Source of the DNA: Brachybacterium muris | GTDB taxonomy: Bacteria; Actinomycetota; Actinomycetes; Actinomycetales; Dermabacteraceae | Assembly (NCBI RefSeq): GCF_016907455.1 | Contig: NZ_JAFBCB010000001.1 | Location: 3,286,001-3,350,000, forward strand | Length of the DNA stretch: 64,000 nt | Direction of reading: 5' to 3' | Part shown: positions 8,708 through 15,752 of the stretch, in pieces | Layout: each line of letters begins with the position of its first letter | Position numbering within the stretch: position 1 is the stretch's first letter | Translations under genes and position numbers: made by a program | Notes under the pieces: generated by a model | The model's input: the letters and a program-made list of their open reading frames with translations, nothing else | Databases searched by the model: none | What the model was told of the DNA's origin: nothing

Positions 8708-8721
8708 TTGACGTCGGTCTA
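8708..8721. promoter_or_regulatory. candidate Crp/Fnr-type operator
   Basis: TTGAC-N4-GTCTA is one mismatch from a perfect inverted repeat and matches the TTGAy-N4-rTCAA form used by Crp/Fnr proteins. It sits in the 122-bp region between the HMA-ATPase operon and the divergent Crp/Fnr gene. Confidence 0.4.
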
Positions 8722-8755
8722 GCGCCGCTGCCGGGCCGCATGCCACAGTGATGCC

Positions 8756-9490
8756 ATGGCCACCGATCCCCCGAGCAGCAGAACACCGGCGAGCCTGCCC
8801 GAGCCCGCCGGCGCACCCCGGGACACCTGCGTTGCGCGGGTGCCGATCTTCTCCCTGCTGAGCCCCGAGGACCAGCAGGCGGTGGCCTCCTTCGCTCACC
8901 CCGTGGACCTCGAGCGCGGGCAGCAGCTGTACCGGGCCGACGACCCGCTGCGCCGCCTGTTCGTGGTGCACCATGGGAAGCTGAAGCTGGTGCGCACCTC
9001 CGTCACCGGTCGCGAGCACCTGCTGCGCGTGGTGGGGCCCGGGGACGTGGTGGGCGAGCACACCTTCCTCACCGGGACCCGGCCGGACTTCGCGGTGCAG
9101 GTGCTCGAGCCTGCGCAGATGTGCGTGTTCGACCACCGGGACCTGGCCACGCTCGTGCGGCGGTTCCCCGCGATCTCCGTGGCCATGCTGCGGTCGCTGA
9201 GCGATCGTCTGGTCGCGAGCGAGAACCGCCTCGCGCTGGCGGGGGCGGAGGTGCCGGTGCGGGTGGCGGAGTACCTGCTCGCCCTGCCCTCGCAGGCGAC
9301 GACGGCCGAGGGGCATCCGCTGGTGCGCTGGCCGCTGCCCAAGCGGGACGTGGCCGCCCTGCTGGGCACCACCCCGGAGTCGCTCTCCCGCGCCCTGGCC
9401 CGTCTGCGGGACGAGGGCCTGGTGATCCCGGCGGGGGAAGCGGTGGCGCTGCCGGACCTCGACGCACTGGAGGAGCGGGCGCGATACTGA
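8756..9490 (+). CDS. Crp/Fnr family transcriptional regulator
   Basis: A 244-residue regulator with an N-terminal cyclic-nucleotide-binding-like barrel (about 28-140) and a C-terminal winged helix whose recognition helix is in RDVAALLGTTPESLSRALARL. The nucleotide pocket is not canonical, and only two cysteines occur (Cys25, Cys123), so it lacks the four-cysteine iron-sulfur site of FNR. It is divergent from the HMA-ATPase operon and is likely its metal- or redox-responsive controller, possibly through that cysteine pair. A weak CACAGT lies 6 bases before the ATG. The DsbA-like gene follows after 34 bp. Confidence 0.85.
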   Translation: MATDPPSSRTPASLPEPAGAPRDTCVARVPIFSLLSPEDQQAVASFAHPVDLERGQQLYRADDPLRRLFVVHHGKLKLVRTSVTGREHLLRVVGPGDVVGEHTFLTGTRPDFAVQVLEPAQMCVFDHRDLATLVRRFPAISVAMLRSLSDRLVASENRLALAGAEVPVRVAEYLLALPSQATTAEGHPLVRWPLPKRDVAALLGTTPESLSRALARLRDEGLVIPAGEAVALPDLDALEERARY

Positions 9491-9524
9491 GGGCGCCATC
9501 CGCACTCCCCGAAGGTAGCCACCC

Positions 9525-10310
9525 ATGAGCACCGCCCCTGAGCAGCCTGCAGCACCGCCCCCCGCCGGCCCGGCACCGAACCGGAAGCGGAACCTGATCC
9601 TCGGGATCGTCGGCGGCCTGGCCTGCCTGGGGCTCCTCGCGGCCGTGGTGATCGGGCTGATCGGCTTCGCCCTGTTCCGCGCCCAGCCCTCCGATCCCGT
9701 CTCCAACGGGAATCCTGGCACGCCGAACCCGGACGCCCCGGCAGCAGAGGCACCACTCACTACCCCTCCCGGCACGGCGGACGACCAGCCCTACCTCGAG
9801 CTGAGCAGCGCGGCCGACGGCCCCGTGGTGGACGTGTACCTGGACTTCCTGTGCCCGCACTGCGCCACCTTCGCCGAGAGCAACGGCTCGGACCTGCAGG
9901 AGCTCGCCGAGGCCGGCACCATCACCCTGCGGGTTCACCCTCGGCCGATGCTGGATGCGAACTCCTCCCCCGCCGGATACTCGGGCCGCGCCGCGAACGC
10001 TGCGGTGTGCGCCTACGCGGAGGACCCGGCCCTGTGGTTCCCCGTGGAGGAGGCCCTGTTCGATGAGCAGCCCGGCGCCGAGGGCCTGACCGACCAGGAG
10101 CTGACCGAGGTCGTCACCGACGCGGGTGCGAGCGACGCCGTGGGCGAGTGCATCACCGCCGGCACCTACCTGCCGTGGATCCAGGACGTGGTGGAGCCGC
10201 AGGCCCGCGAGAGCACCCAGGGCACCCCGACCGTGCTGATCGACGGCGTGCAGTACACCGGGACCCTCGACACCCCCGGCGCGCTGCGCGAGGCGATCGA
10301 GGCCGCCTGA
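9525..10310 (+). CDS. membrane-anchored DsbA-like thiol oxidoreductase
   Basis: A 261-residue protein with a Pro-rich cytoplasmic tail, one membrane segment (about 24-51), a Pro/Ala/Thr linker and an extracytoplasmic thioredoxin-fold domain. The active site is CPHC (Cys110, Cys113) and the cis-Pro loop is GTPTVL. CPHC is the motif of oxidising DsbA, and the architecture matches the actinobacterial membrane DsbA-like family that makes disulfides in exported proteins. Two more cysteines (in VCAYAE and GECITA) may form a structural disulfide. Possibly co-transcribed with the Crp/Fnr gene. Confidence 0.88.
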   Translation: MSTAPEQPAAPPPAGPAPNRKRNLILGIVGGLACLGLLAAVVIGLIGFALFRAQPSDPVSNGNPGTPNPDAPAAEAPLTTPPGTADDQPYLELSSAADGPVVDVYLDFLCPHCATFAESNGSDLQELAEAGTITLRVHPRPMLDANSSPAGYSGRAANAAVCAYAEDPALWFPVEEALFDEQPGAEGLTDQELTEVVTDAGASDAVGECITAGTYLPWIQDVVEPQARESTQGTPTVLIDGVQYTGTLDTPGALREAIEAA

Positions 10311-10337
10311 TTACTGACTGCTCCTGCTGAGCGCTGC

Positions 10338-11201
10338 CTACTCCTGGTCGGGGGCGGGCAGGCGCAGGTCCTCGCCGCGGGCGATCGCGGCGTGCTCACG
10401 CAGCACCTCGATGCGCACCACGTCGATGTCCACGGGGCCCTCGATGCCGGCCACGGTGCCGTCGAACCGCAGCTGCCACACCGACCAGTCCTCCAGCGAG
10501 GGCCGCCCCAGGTCCGAGTACAGCCAGTCCGGGCGGGAGTCCGCCACGGGCAGCCCGTAGTGTGCGCGCCACTCGCTGGAGGAGTAGATGACCATGCGAC
10601 GACCCCAGGCCTTCTCCACCTCGTACGTGAAGGCGTCGATCTGGGCCTGGGCGTCGGCCGCTTCGGGGCGCGCATCGCAGGCCCCGTCGAACTCGAGGTC
10701 CAGCGCCGGCGGCAGGGCGGCGTCGTCCGGCGGTGCGGCGGCCAGGAACGAGGCGGCCTGCTCGGCGCCCGGGGAGCACAGGGTGAAGTAGTGGTAGGCG
10801 CCGGGGGTGATCCCGGCGGCGCGGGCCCCGTCCCAGTTCTGGCGGAAGTGGGTGTCCACGAAGCCGGTGCCCTCGGTGGCCTTGATGTAGGCGAACACGT
10901 AGCCGTCGCCGGCCACCTGCTCCCAGTCGATGTCCCTCTGGTAGCTGGAGACGTCGATCCCCATGGCCTCCTCCGCGGTGAGCTGCGCACCCTCGGGCAG
11001 CTGAGTGAGGGCGGGGGCATCGGCGGGGGTGGCGCCCACGGTCATGGCGGCATCGTCGGCCCGGCGCGGTGTGTCCCCGCCACCTGCCAGGTTCGCCACC
11101 AGGGCGGTGCAGCCGCCGATCACCAGCAGCAGTACGAGCGCGAGGGCGGCCACGGCGATGCGCTGGCGGCGTCGGACCTGCTCACGGGTGAAACGGGGCA
11201 C
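10338..11201 (-). CDS. secreted or membrane-anchored GH25 lysozyme
   Basis: A 287-residue protein with a basic N-terminus, a hydrophobic anchor or signal at about 15-36 ending near a cysteine (IGGC), then a glycoside hydrolase family 25 domain. Key motifs are MGIDVSSYQ at the first strand and ALDLEFDG with the catalytic acids. The family cleaves the N-acetylmuramic acid to N-acetylglucosamine linkage of peptidoglycan. The IGGC could be a lipobox, which would make it a lipoprotein; a simple anchor is equally possible. It is followed after 9 bp upstream by the amidotransferase gene on the same strand. Confidence 0.88.
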   Translation of the reverse strand: MPRFTREQVRRRQRIAVAALALVLLLVIGGCTALVANLAGGGDTPRRADDAAMTVGATPADAPALTQLPEGAQLTAEEAMGIDVSSYQRDIDWEQVAGDGYVFAYIKATEGTGFVDTHFRQNWDGARAAGITPGAYHYFTLCSPGAEQAASFLAAAPPDDAALPPALDLEFDGACDARPEAADAQAQIDAFTYEVEKAWGRRMVIYSSSEWRAHYGLPVADSRPDWLYSDLGRPSLEDWSVWQLRFDGTVAGIEGPVDIDVVRIEVLREHAAIARGEDLRLPAPDQE

Positions 11202-11210
11202 GAGCGGACA

Positions 11211-11954
11211 CTACCTGCCGCGGGCGTGCACGGTCGCGAAGGCGCGCAGCAGATGGGGCGGCAGATCCGCGGTGCGGCGTCCCAGCAGCGCGAAGATGTC
11301 CTCCATCTCGCCGGGGTCGAAGTAGCCGTGGTCGCGGTAGGCACGGGCGCGCTCCATCACCGCGGGCACGTCCATCTCGGGGTGGAACTGGGTGGCGTAC
11401 TGCTTGGTGCCCACGCGGAACATCTGCACCGGGCACTGCTCGCCGGTGGCCAGCACGGTGGCGTGCGCGGGCAGCGCGGTGACGGCCTCCTTGTGGCCCA
11501 CCAGGCCCGTGAACACCTCCGGCAGGCCGGCCTCCACGACCACCGGGTCCTCCCTGCCGGCCTCGGTGAGGGTGATGGGCACGGCCCCGAGGGGTTCGCC
11601 GTGGGTGCGGTCGATGGTGGCTCCGGCGTGGGTTCCCAGCACCCCGATGCCGTAGCAGGCGCCCAGGAAGGGGATGTCCTGCTCCATCACCTGGTCCAGC
11701 ACCTCGGTGAGGGCCTTCTCGGCGTGGATCTGCTGGGCGCTCTTGGACTCCACCGGGTCCGAGACGGTGAAGGGGCTGCCACCGAGGTAGATCCCGGAGA
11801 TCTCCTCGGCGCGGATGCGGGGGGCGTCCTCCCGCTCCAGGCGGATCCACTGCAGGTCGGCGTGGTCGAGCTCGCTGAAGCGCTGGAAGGAGGCGGCCTC
11901 GGCGCGGGCCACGTCGTCCTCGGGTCGGGTGGTGAGCAGCAGGAACGGTTTCAC
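11211..11954 (-). CDS. class I glutamine amidotransferase-like protein
   Basis: A 247-residue stand-alone amidotransferase resembling the GMP-synthase glutaminase domain. The nucleophile is in GACYGIG and the His-Glu pair in QFHPEMD, so the triad is complete. The C-terminal AYRDHGYFDPGEMEDI stretch is typical of the actinobacterial family annotated as 'glutamine amidotransferase' with unknown acceptor. The GTG start is fixed by a -10 box TAGCAT 6 bases upstream and by absence of a ribosome site. It precedes the GH25 gene closely and may share its transcript. Confidence 0.85.
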   Translation of the reverse strand: MKPFLLLTTRPEDDVARAEAASFQRFSELDHADLQWIRLEREDAPRIRAEEISGIYLGGSPFTVSDPVESKSAQQIHAEKALTEVLDQVMEQDIPFLGACYGIGVLGTHAGATIDRTHGEPLGAVPITLTEAGREDPVVVEAGLPEVFTGLVGHKEAVTALPAHATVLATGEQCPVQMFRVGTKQYATQFHPEMDVPAVMERARAYRDHGYFDPGEMEDIFALLGRRTADLPPHLLRAFATVHARGR

Positions 11955-11960
11955 GCGAGA

Positions 11961-11966
11961 ATGCTA
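11961..11966 (-). promoter_or_regulatory. leaderless -10 box TAGCAT
   Basis: On the minus strand TAGCAT is followed by TCTCGC and then the GTG start of the amidotransferase, a 6-base spacing. Confidence 0.6.
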
Positions 11967-11992
11967 CGGCCACGCGACCAAGGAGAATGCCC

Positions 11993-12277
11993 GTGCCCCC
12001 CACCGCCAGCATCCCAGGCACCGCGACCGATCCCGCCGAGCCCGCGACCGCCGAGCCCACCGGCCGGATACGCAGGTCGGGAGTGCAGGCCGGGAGCCCA
12101 GGTCTTGGGGGGCGGGTTCAGCTGTTCGCGCCGAGGCGGGTGCGCAGGGCGTCGGTGAGCCCCTCGACCTCGACCCTCACCTCGGGGCGGCGGAAGGACT
12201 CGGGGGTGAGGCTGAAGCGCTGCGTGGTCTTGGCCTTCCCGTTCTCCTCGATCACCTCGAGGCCGTCCTCGCGGTAG
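11993..12277 (+). pseudogene. possible 5' remnant of a gene
   Basis: AAGGAG is placed 7 bases before a GTG, and the first 35 or so codons (Pro/Ala/Thr-rich) look like a normal N-terminal tail. After that the frame runs into DNA that is the antisense of the GNAT gene. The likely reading is a gene start whose body was lost, perhaps when the adjacent duplication formed. Chance is a real alternative. Confidence 0.2.
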
Positions 12278-12873
12278 CCGCAGGCGCGGGAGACGCCGCA
12301 GGAGGGGCCGTTGCCCACCACGGCACTGGTCTCGGCGCGCTCGGCTCCGAGGTGGTCGAAGGCCAGCACCAGCACGGCCTGGCGCATGAGCTTCCCGTAG
12401 CCCTGGCCCTGCTGGTCCAGGGTGAGCCACGATCCGGATCCCACCACGCGGCGCACCGCGAAGTGGGAGGCACTCAGGTCCTGCATGCCGATCAGCTGAT
12501 CGCCCAGGAAGATCCCGAAGGAGATCACCCAGCCCTCTGCGCGGAGCTCGGCGCGCAGATGCCACTGGAACTGCACGGAGTTCGCCACCCGCTGCTCGGG
12601 GTCCACGTCGTACCAGGGGAACACCTGGTCCGAGGTCATGTCCGCGAACACGGGCCGGCGCAGCAGGGCGGTGTACGCAGGCAGGTCCGCATCGCGCAGG
12701 GGGCGCAGGGTGAGGGGGCCGGCGGTGATCCGCAGACCGAAGGGCGGGTAGGCATCGATCAGTGCGGCGTCCGAGATCAGTGCGGCGTCCGAGATCAGTG
12801 CGTCGTCCGAGATCAGTGCGTCGTCGGTCGACATGGTCGGCTCGTCGGCCGACGGAGGCGGGGAGGTGGTCAC
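12118..12873 (-). CDS. GNAT family N-acetyltransferase, copy 1
   Basis: A 251-residue RimJ/RimL-like acetyltransferase. It contains TLRPLRDADLPAYTAL near the start of the fold, and the acetyl-CoA loop GQGYGKLMRQAVL. Product and substrate are unknown; the family includes ribosomal-protein and small-molecule acetyltransferases. It is a paralogue of the gene at 13984, about 85% alike by eye. The N-terminal linker contains ALISD repeated, encoded by an 18-bp minisatellite. The GTG start is set by TACGCT 6 bases before it. It lies downstream of hsp20 copy 1, separated by a terminator, so it is likely transcribed separately. Confidence 0.82.
   Translation of the reverse strand: MTTSPPPSADEPTMSTDDALISDDALISDAALISDAALIDAYPPFGLRITAGPLTLRPLRDADLPAYTALLRRPVFADMTSDQVFPWYDVDPEQRVANSVQFQWHLRAELRAEGWVISFGIFLGDQLIGMQDLSASHFAVRRVVGSGSWLTLDQQGQGYGKLMRQAVLVLAFDHLGAERAETSAVVGNGPSCGVSRACGYREDGLEVIEENGKAKTTQRFSLTPESFRRPEVRVEVEGLTDALRTRLGANS
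12757..12828. repeat. 18-bp minisatellite, four units, inside GNAT copy 1
   Basis: Four tandem 18-base units of the type GATCAGTGCGGCGTCCGA encode ALISDD/ALISDA repeats in the N-terminal linker. Being a multiple of three, unit gain or loss keeps the frame. Confidence 0.85.
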
Positions 12874-12879
12874 CGAGCC

Positions 12880-12885
12880 AGCGTA
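12880..12885 (-). promoter_or_regulatory. leaderless -10 box TACGCT
   Basis: TACGCT, then GGCTCG, then the GTG start of GNAT copy 1 on the minus strand. Confidence 0.6.
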
Positions 12886-12925
12886 CCGATGGCCCGGTCC
12901 GTGCCTCCTGCTCCGGGACGCACTA

Positions 12926-12959
12926 GCGCCCCCTGTATCCCGGAGGACACAGGGGGCGC
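12926..12959 (-). terminator. hairpin terminator after hsp20 copy 1
   Basis: An 11-bp perfect stem GCGCCCCCTGT / ACAGGGGGCGC with a 12-base loop lies 20 bp beyond the hsp20 stop. There is no U-tract, as is usual in actinobacteria. The same structure recurs after the second copy. Confidence 0.65.
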
Positions 12960-12979
12960 GCGTCAGGGCCGCATGCCGG

Positions 12980-13471
12980 TCAGGACTGCGAGTCACCCTC
13001 GACGGTGCGGTCGGTGTCGGAACCGGCGGTAATGCTGTTGCCGCTACCGGAGCCGACGGCGGTGGAGCGCTCGGAGTGGGCCACGTTGATCTTGCGCGGC
13101 TTGGCCTCCTCGGCCATCGGGATGGTCAGGCGCAGGACGCCGTCGGAGTACTCGGCCTGGATCCGGTCCAAGGACACCCGGCTGCCCAGGGTGAGCTGGC
13201 GGGCGAAGGTGCCGGTGGGACGCTCACGGGTGAGCCATGCACGGTCGGCGTCGCTCGCGGAGGCCGGCTTGCGCTCGGCACGGACGGTGAGGGTGCGGTC
13301 CTCGACGTCCACGTCGACGCTGGCCGGGTCCACGCCGGGCAGGTCGATCTCGGCCACGAAGCGGTCGCCGTCGCGGTACAGATCCATCGGCATGCCCACC
13401 GAGGCGGGCGTGCGGGTGAGGTCGGAGAAGAAGCGGTCCACTTCCTGGAACGGGGGGAAGCTGCGAGCCAT
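12980..13471 (-). CDS. Hsp20 small heat-shock protein, copy 1
   Basis: A 163-residue alpha-crystallin-type chaperone. The alpha-crystallin domain runs from MPMDLYRDGDRFVAEIDLPG to the VLRLTIPMAEEAKPRKINV end, followed by a polar tail (SGSGNSITAGSDTD). It holds unfolding proteins during stress without ATP. The first 138 residues match copy 2 except F6/T6. GGAGG is well placed before the ATG. Unlike copy 2, its upstream DNA shows neither the sigma-H/R-like promoter nor the HAIR-like site. Confidence 0.93.
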   Translation of the reverse strand: MARSFPPFQEVDRFFSDLTRTPASVGMPMDLYRDGDRFVAEIDLPGVDPASVDVDVEDRTLTVRAERKPASASDADRAWLTRERPTGTFARQLTLGSRVSLDRIQAEYSDGVLRLTIPMAEEAKPRKINVAHSERSTAVGSGSGNSITAGSDTDRTVEGDSQS

Positions 13472-13654
13472 GGTGTACCTCCTGCAGTACGGATGTGCGG
13501 ATCGAGCGGTGGGGCCGGTGGCTGGTAGCCCGCCGGCACCCCTGTCACCCAGCATGGCACAGACGGCCCTTCCTGTCTGCTCCCGGGGCGGAGAAATCTG
13601 GGCGGCGGTGACGGGGCTTCGACCGATCCTGCCACCGGCGCTGTCGAGCTCGCC

Positions 13655-13891
13655 GTGAAGCAGGTCAGCTCTGACCCCATCGACCCGTCGCTGCAGGCGG
13701 TAGAGCTCATGGCCTGGGGCGACTCGGGCTATGGGACGTGGGCGGAGCCGATCCTGGCGCGACTGGAACCGGCCTCACCAGATCAGCCGACGGACGGGGA
13801 CCTGGCCTGCACCGGCCTCATCGAGACCGGGCAGTTCCTCACCCCGTCGGCCGCGTTCACCATGCCGGAGCGGGTGCGCGCCCCGCAGTGA
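13655..13891 (+). CDS. hypothetical small protein, doubtful
   Basis: A 78-residue open frame from GTG, on the opposite strand between the two hsp20-GNAT units. It has no cysteine, membrane segment or recognisable motif, and no ribosome site before the GTG. Composition is ordinary for a soluble protein (WGDSGYGTWAEPILARLEP). It could be a short gene or a fragment left at the duplication joint. Confidence 0.3.
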   Translation: MKQVSSDPIDPSLQAVELMAWGDSGYGTWAEPILARLEPASPDQPTDGDLACTGLIETGQFLTPSAAFTMPERVRAPQ

Positions 13892-13983
13892 CCGGCCCGG
13901 GTCGGATCCCACGCTGACCGGCTGGGCCGCATCCGGCGGTGGCAGGCTGGACCGCATCCCGCGGCGAGCGCTTGGCCGCCGGG

Positions 13984-14742
13984 TCAGCCCTGTGCGCCGA
14001 GCCGCGCGCGCAGGGCATCGGTGAGGCCCTCGACCCCGACCTCGACCCGAGGCCGACGGAATTGCTCGGGGGTGAGGCTGAAGCGCTGCACGGTCTTGGC
14101 GCGGCCGTTCTCCTCGATCACCTCGAGGCCGTCCTCGCGGTATCCGCAGGCGCGGGAGACACCGCAGGACGGTCCGTTGCTCACGACGGCGCTGGTCTCG
14201 GCGCGGCGGGCGCTCAGGTGGTCGAAGGCCAGCACCAGCACGGCCTGGCGCATGAGCTTCCCGTGGCCCTTGCCCTGCTGGTCCAGGGTGAGCCAGGAGC
14301 CGGAGCTCACCACGCCGCGCACGGCGAAGTGGGAGGCGATCAGGTCCTGCATACCGATCAGCTGCTCGCCCAGGAAGATCCCGAAGGAGATCGCCCAGCC
14401 CTCGGGGCGCACCTTCGAGCGCAGGTGCCACTGGAACTGCACGGCACTCGACACTCGCTGCTCGGGATCCATGTCGTACCAGGGGAACACCTGGTCCGAG
14501 CTCATGTCGGCGAAGACGGGCCGGCGCAGCAGCGCGGTGTAGGCGGGCAGGTCCGCATCCCGTAGGGGGCGCAGGGTGAGGTCCCCGGCGCTGATGCGCA
14601 GCCCGAAGGGCGGGTAGGCGTCCACCAGGGCGGTGTCGACCACAGCGGTGTCGCTCGGAGCGGTGTCGCTCGGAGCGGTGTCGACCACAGCGGTGTCGAT
14701 CTCACGGGTGCCGGAGGCTGGCGGAGGGGTGGTGGGGCTCAC
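13984..14742 (-). CDS. GNAT family N-acetyltransferase, copy 2
   Basis: A 252-residue paralogue of the GNAT gene at 12118 with the same motifs (RPLRDADLPAYTAL; GKGHGKLMRQAVL). The two differ at scattered positions through the whole length, unlike the nearly identical hsp20 pair. The N-terminal linker has a different repeat, TAVVD/TAPSD, encoded by a 15-bp minisatellite. GTG start with TACCCT 6 bases upstream. A hairpin terminator separates it from hsp20 copy 2. Confidence 0.82.
   Translation of the reverse strand: MSPTTPPPASGTREIDTAVVDTAPSDTAPSDTAVVDTALVDAYPPFGLRISAGDLTLRPLRDADLPAYTALLRRPVFADMSSDQVFPWYDMDPEQRVSSAVQFQWHLRSKVRPEGWAISFGIFLGEQLIGMQDLIASHFAVRGVVSSGSWLTLDQQGKGHGKLMRQAVLVLAFDHLSARRAETSAVVSNGPSCGVSRACGYREDGLEVIEENGRAKTVQRFSLTPEQFRRPRVEVGVEGLTDALRARLGAQG
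14630..14704. repeat. 15-bp minisatellite, five units, inside GNAT copy 2
   Basis: Five tandem 15-base units starting GCGGTGTCG occupy the position held by the 18-bp repeat in copy 1, but the unit length and sequence differ. They encode a variable Thr/Asp/Ala-rich linker. Confidence 0.85.
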
Positions 14743-14748
14743 CGGGCA

Positions 14749-14754
14749 AGGGTA
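14749..14754 (-). promoter_or_regulatory. leaderless -10 box TACCCT
   Basis: TACCCT, TGCCCG, then the GTG start of GNAT copy 2 on the minus strand (6-base spacing). Confidence 0.55.
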
Positions 14755-14776
14755 TCGGCCGTCCCCGCGCATGGAC

Positions 14777-14809
14777 GCGCCCCCTGCATCGGGAGGACGC
14801 AGGGGGCGC
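14777..14809 (-). terminator. hairpin terminator after hsp20 copy 2
   Basis: An 11-bp perfect stem GCGCCCCCTGC / GCAGGGGGCGC with an 11-base loop, the counterpart of the terminator after copy 1. One stem pair has changed on both sides, which indicates selection for pairing. Confidence 0.65.
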
Positions 14810-14854
14810 GAGTGAGGGGGCGATCAGGGATGTCCCGATCGGGTCCGGGGCCGA

Positions 14855-15334
14855 TCAGGCCTGGACGTCGCCCTCGATGGTGCGGTTCTCGTCGGTCGAG
14901 GTCCCGGATCCGGAGCCGACGGCGGTGGAGCGCTCGGAGTGGGCCACGTTGATCTTGCGCGGCTTGGCCTCCTCGGCCATCGGGATGGTCAGGCGCAGGA
15001 CGCCGTCGGAGTACTCGGCCTGGATCCGGTCCAAGGACACCCGGCTGCCCAGGGTGAGCTGGCGGGCGAAGGTGCCGGTGGGACGCTCACGGGTGAGCCA
15101 TGCACGGTCGGCGTCGCTCGCGGAGGCCGGCTTGCGCTCGGCACGGACGGTGAGGGTGCGGTCCTCGACGTCCACGTCGACGCTGGCCGGGTCCACGCCG
15201 GGCAGGTCGATCTCGGCCACGAAGCGGTCGCCGTCGCGGTACAGATCCATCGGCATGCCCACCGAGGCGGGCGTGCGGGTGAGGTCGGAGAAGAAGCGGT
15301 CCACTTCCTGGAACGGGGTGAAGCTGCGAGCCAT
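14855..15334 (-). CDS. Hsp20 small heat-shock protein, copy 2
   Basis: A 159-residue small heat-shock protein, identical to copy 1 through the alpha-crystallin domain except residue 6, with a shorter, different C-terminal tail. GGAGG precedes the ATG by the usual distance. Upstream lie a sigma-H/R-type promoter and a HAIR-like element, so this is probably the stress-induced copy and the outermost gene of the duplicated array. HspR-controlled Hsp20 (Acr2 of Mycobacterium) is a known parallel. Confidence 0.93.
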   Translation of the reverse strand: MARSFTPFQEVDRFFSDLTRTPASVGMPMDLYRDGDRFVAEIDLPGVDPASVDVDVEDRTLTVRAERKPASASDADRAWLTRERPTGTFARQLTLGSRVSLDRIQAEYSDGVLRLTIPMAEEAKPRKINVAHSERSTAVGSGSGTSTDENRTIEGDVQA

Positions 15335-15406
15335 GGTGTACCTCCTGCAGTACGGATGTGCGGATCGAGCGGTGGGGGCCGGTGGCTCCCTGCTGACATG
15401 CAGGAC

Positions 15407-15432
15407 AACGCGGCGCCTGCCGCCCCTATTCC
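15407..15432 (-). promoter_or_regulatory. sigma-H/sigma-R type promoter of hsp20 copy 2
   Basis: On the minus strand GGAAT is followed by exactly 18 bases and GTT, the consensus of the thiol-oxidative/heat-stress ECF factors sigma-R (Streptomyces) and sigma-H (Mycobacterium). Transcription would start near 15400, giving a 65-base leader. Confidence 0.6.
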
Positions 15433-15435
15433 AGA

Positions 15436-15456
15436 GTTGAGCCTACCGGACTCATG
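15436..15456. promoter_or_regulatory. HAIR-like HspR binding site
   Basis: The HAIR consensus is CTTGAGT-N7-ACTCAAG. Here gTTGAGc-N7-ACTCAtG matches 11 of 14 fixed positions with the exact 7-base gap. It sits immediately upstream of the -35 of the sigma-H/R-type promoter. Confidence 0.5.
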
Positions 15457-15740
15457 TCTGCTGTGCCACAGAGGCGCAGGACGGGGTGCAGCCTGCCTCG
15501 TCCGGCCGGGACAGGGGGAGGGACCCATCGGCGAGCAGCACTCCCCCGCCCGCTCCTCCCCAGGTCCCAGGGACGCAAGCCCCAGGGAAGCTAGTCCCCC
15601 GGGCAAGCAAGTCCCAGGGAAGCAGGGCCCGGTCCGCCCCTCCCCCAGCATGGCGCAGACGGCCTGCACTGTCTGCCCCTTCGCGGTGAACACTGATCGA
15701 CGATCCGGAGCGTCGACCCTGCCCGGCCGCCCCGCGCACC

Positions 15741-15746
15741 TACCGT
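15741..15746 (+). promoter_or_regulatory. leaderless -10 box TACCGT
   Basis: TACCGT, then ggggcc, then the ATG of pcp. The 280 bp upstream hold only short direct repeats (AGTCCCAGGGAAGC and variants, about 15570-15630) and no gene. Confidence 0.6.
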
Positions 15747-15752
15747 GGGGCC

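Larger units (their letters stand above)
12118..15440 (-). repeat. tandem duplication of an hsp20-terminator-GNAT unit
   Basis: Two units with an offset of about 1.86 kb carry the same gene order. Roughly 480 bp spanning the hsp20 domain and its ribosome site are almost identical in DNA, whereas the GNAT genes and the tails have diverged. Confidence 0.85.
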
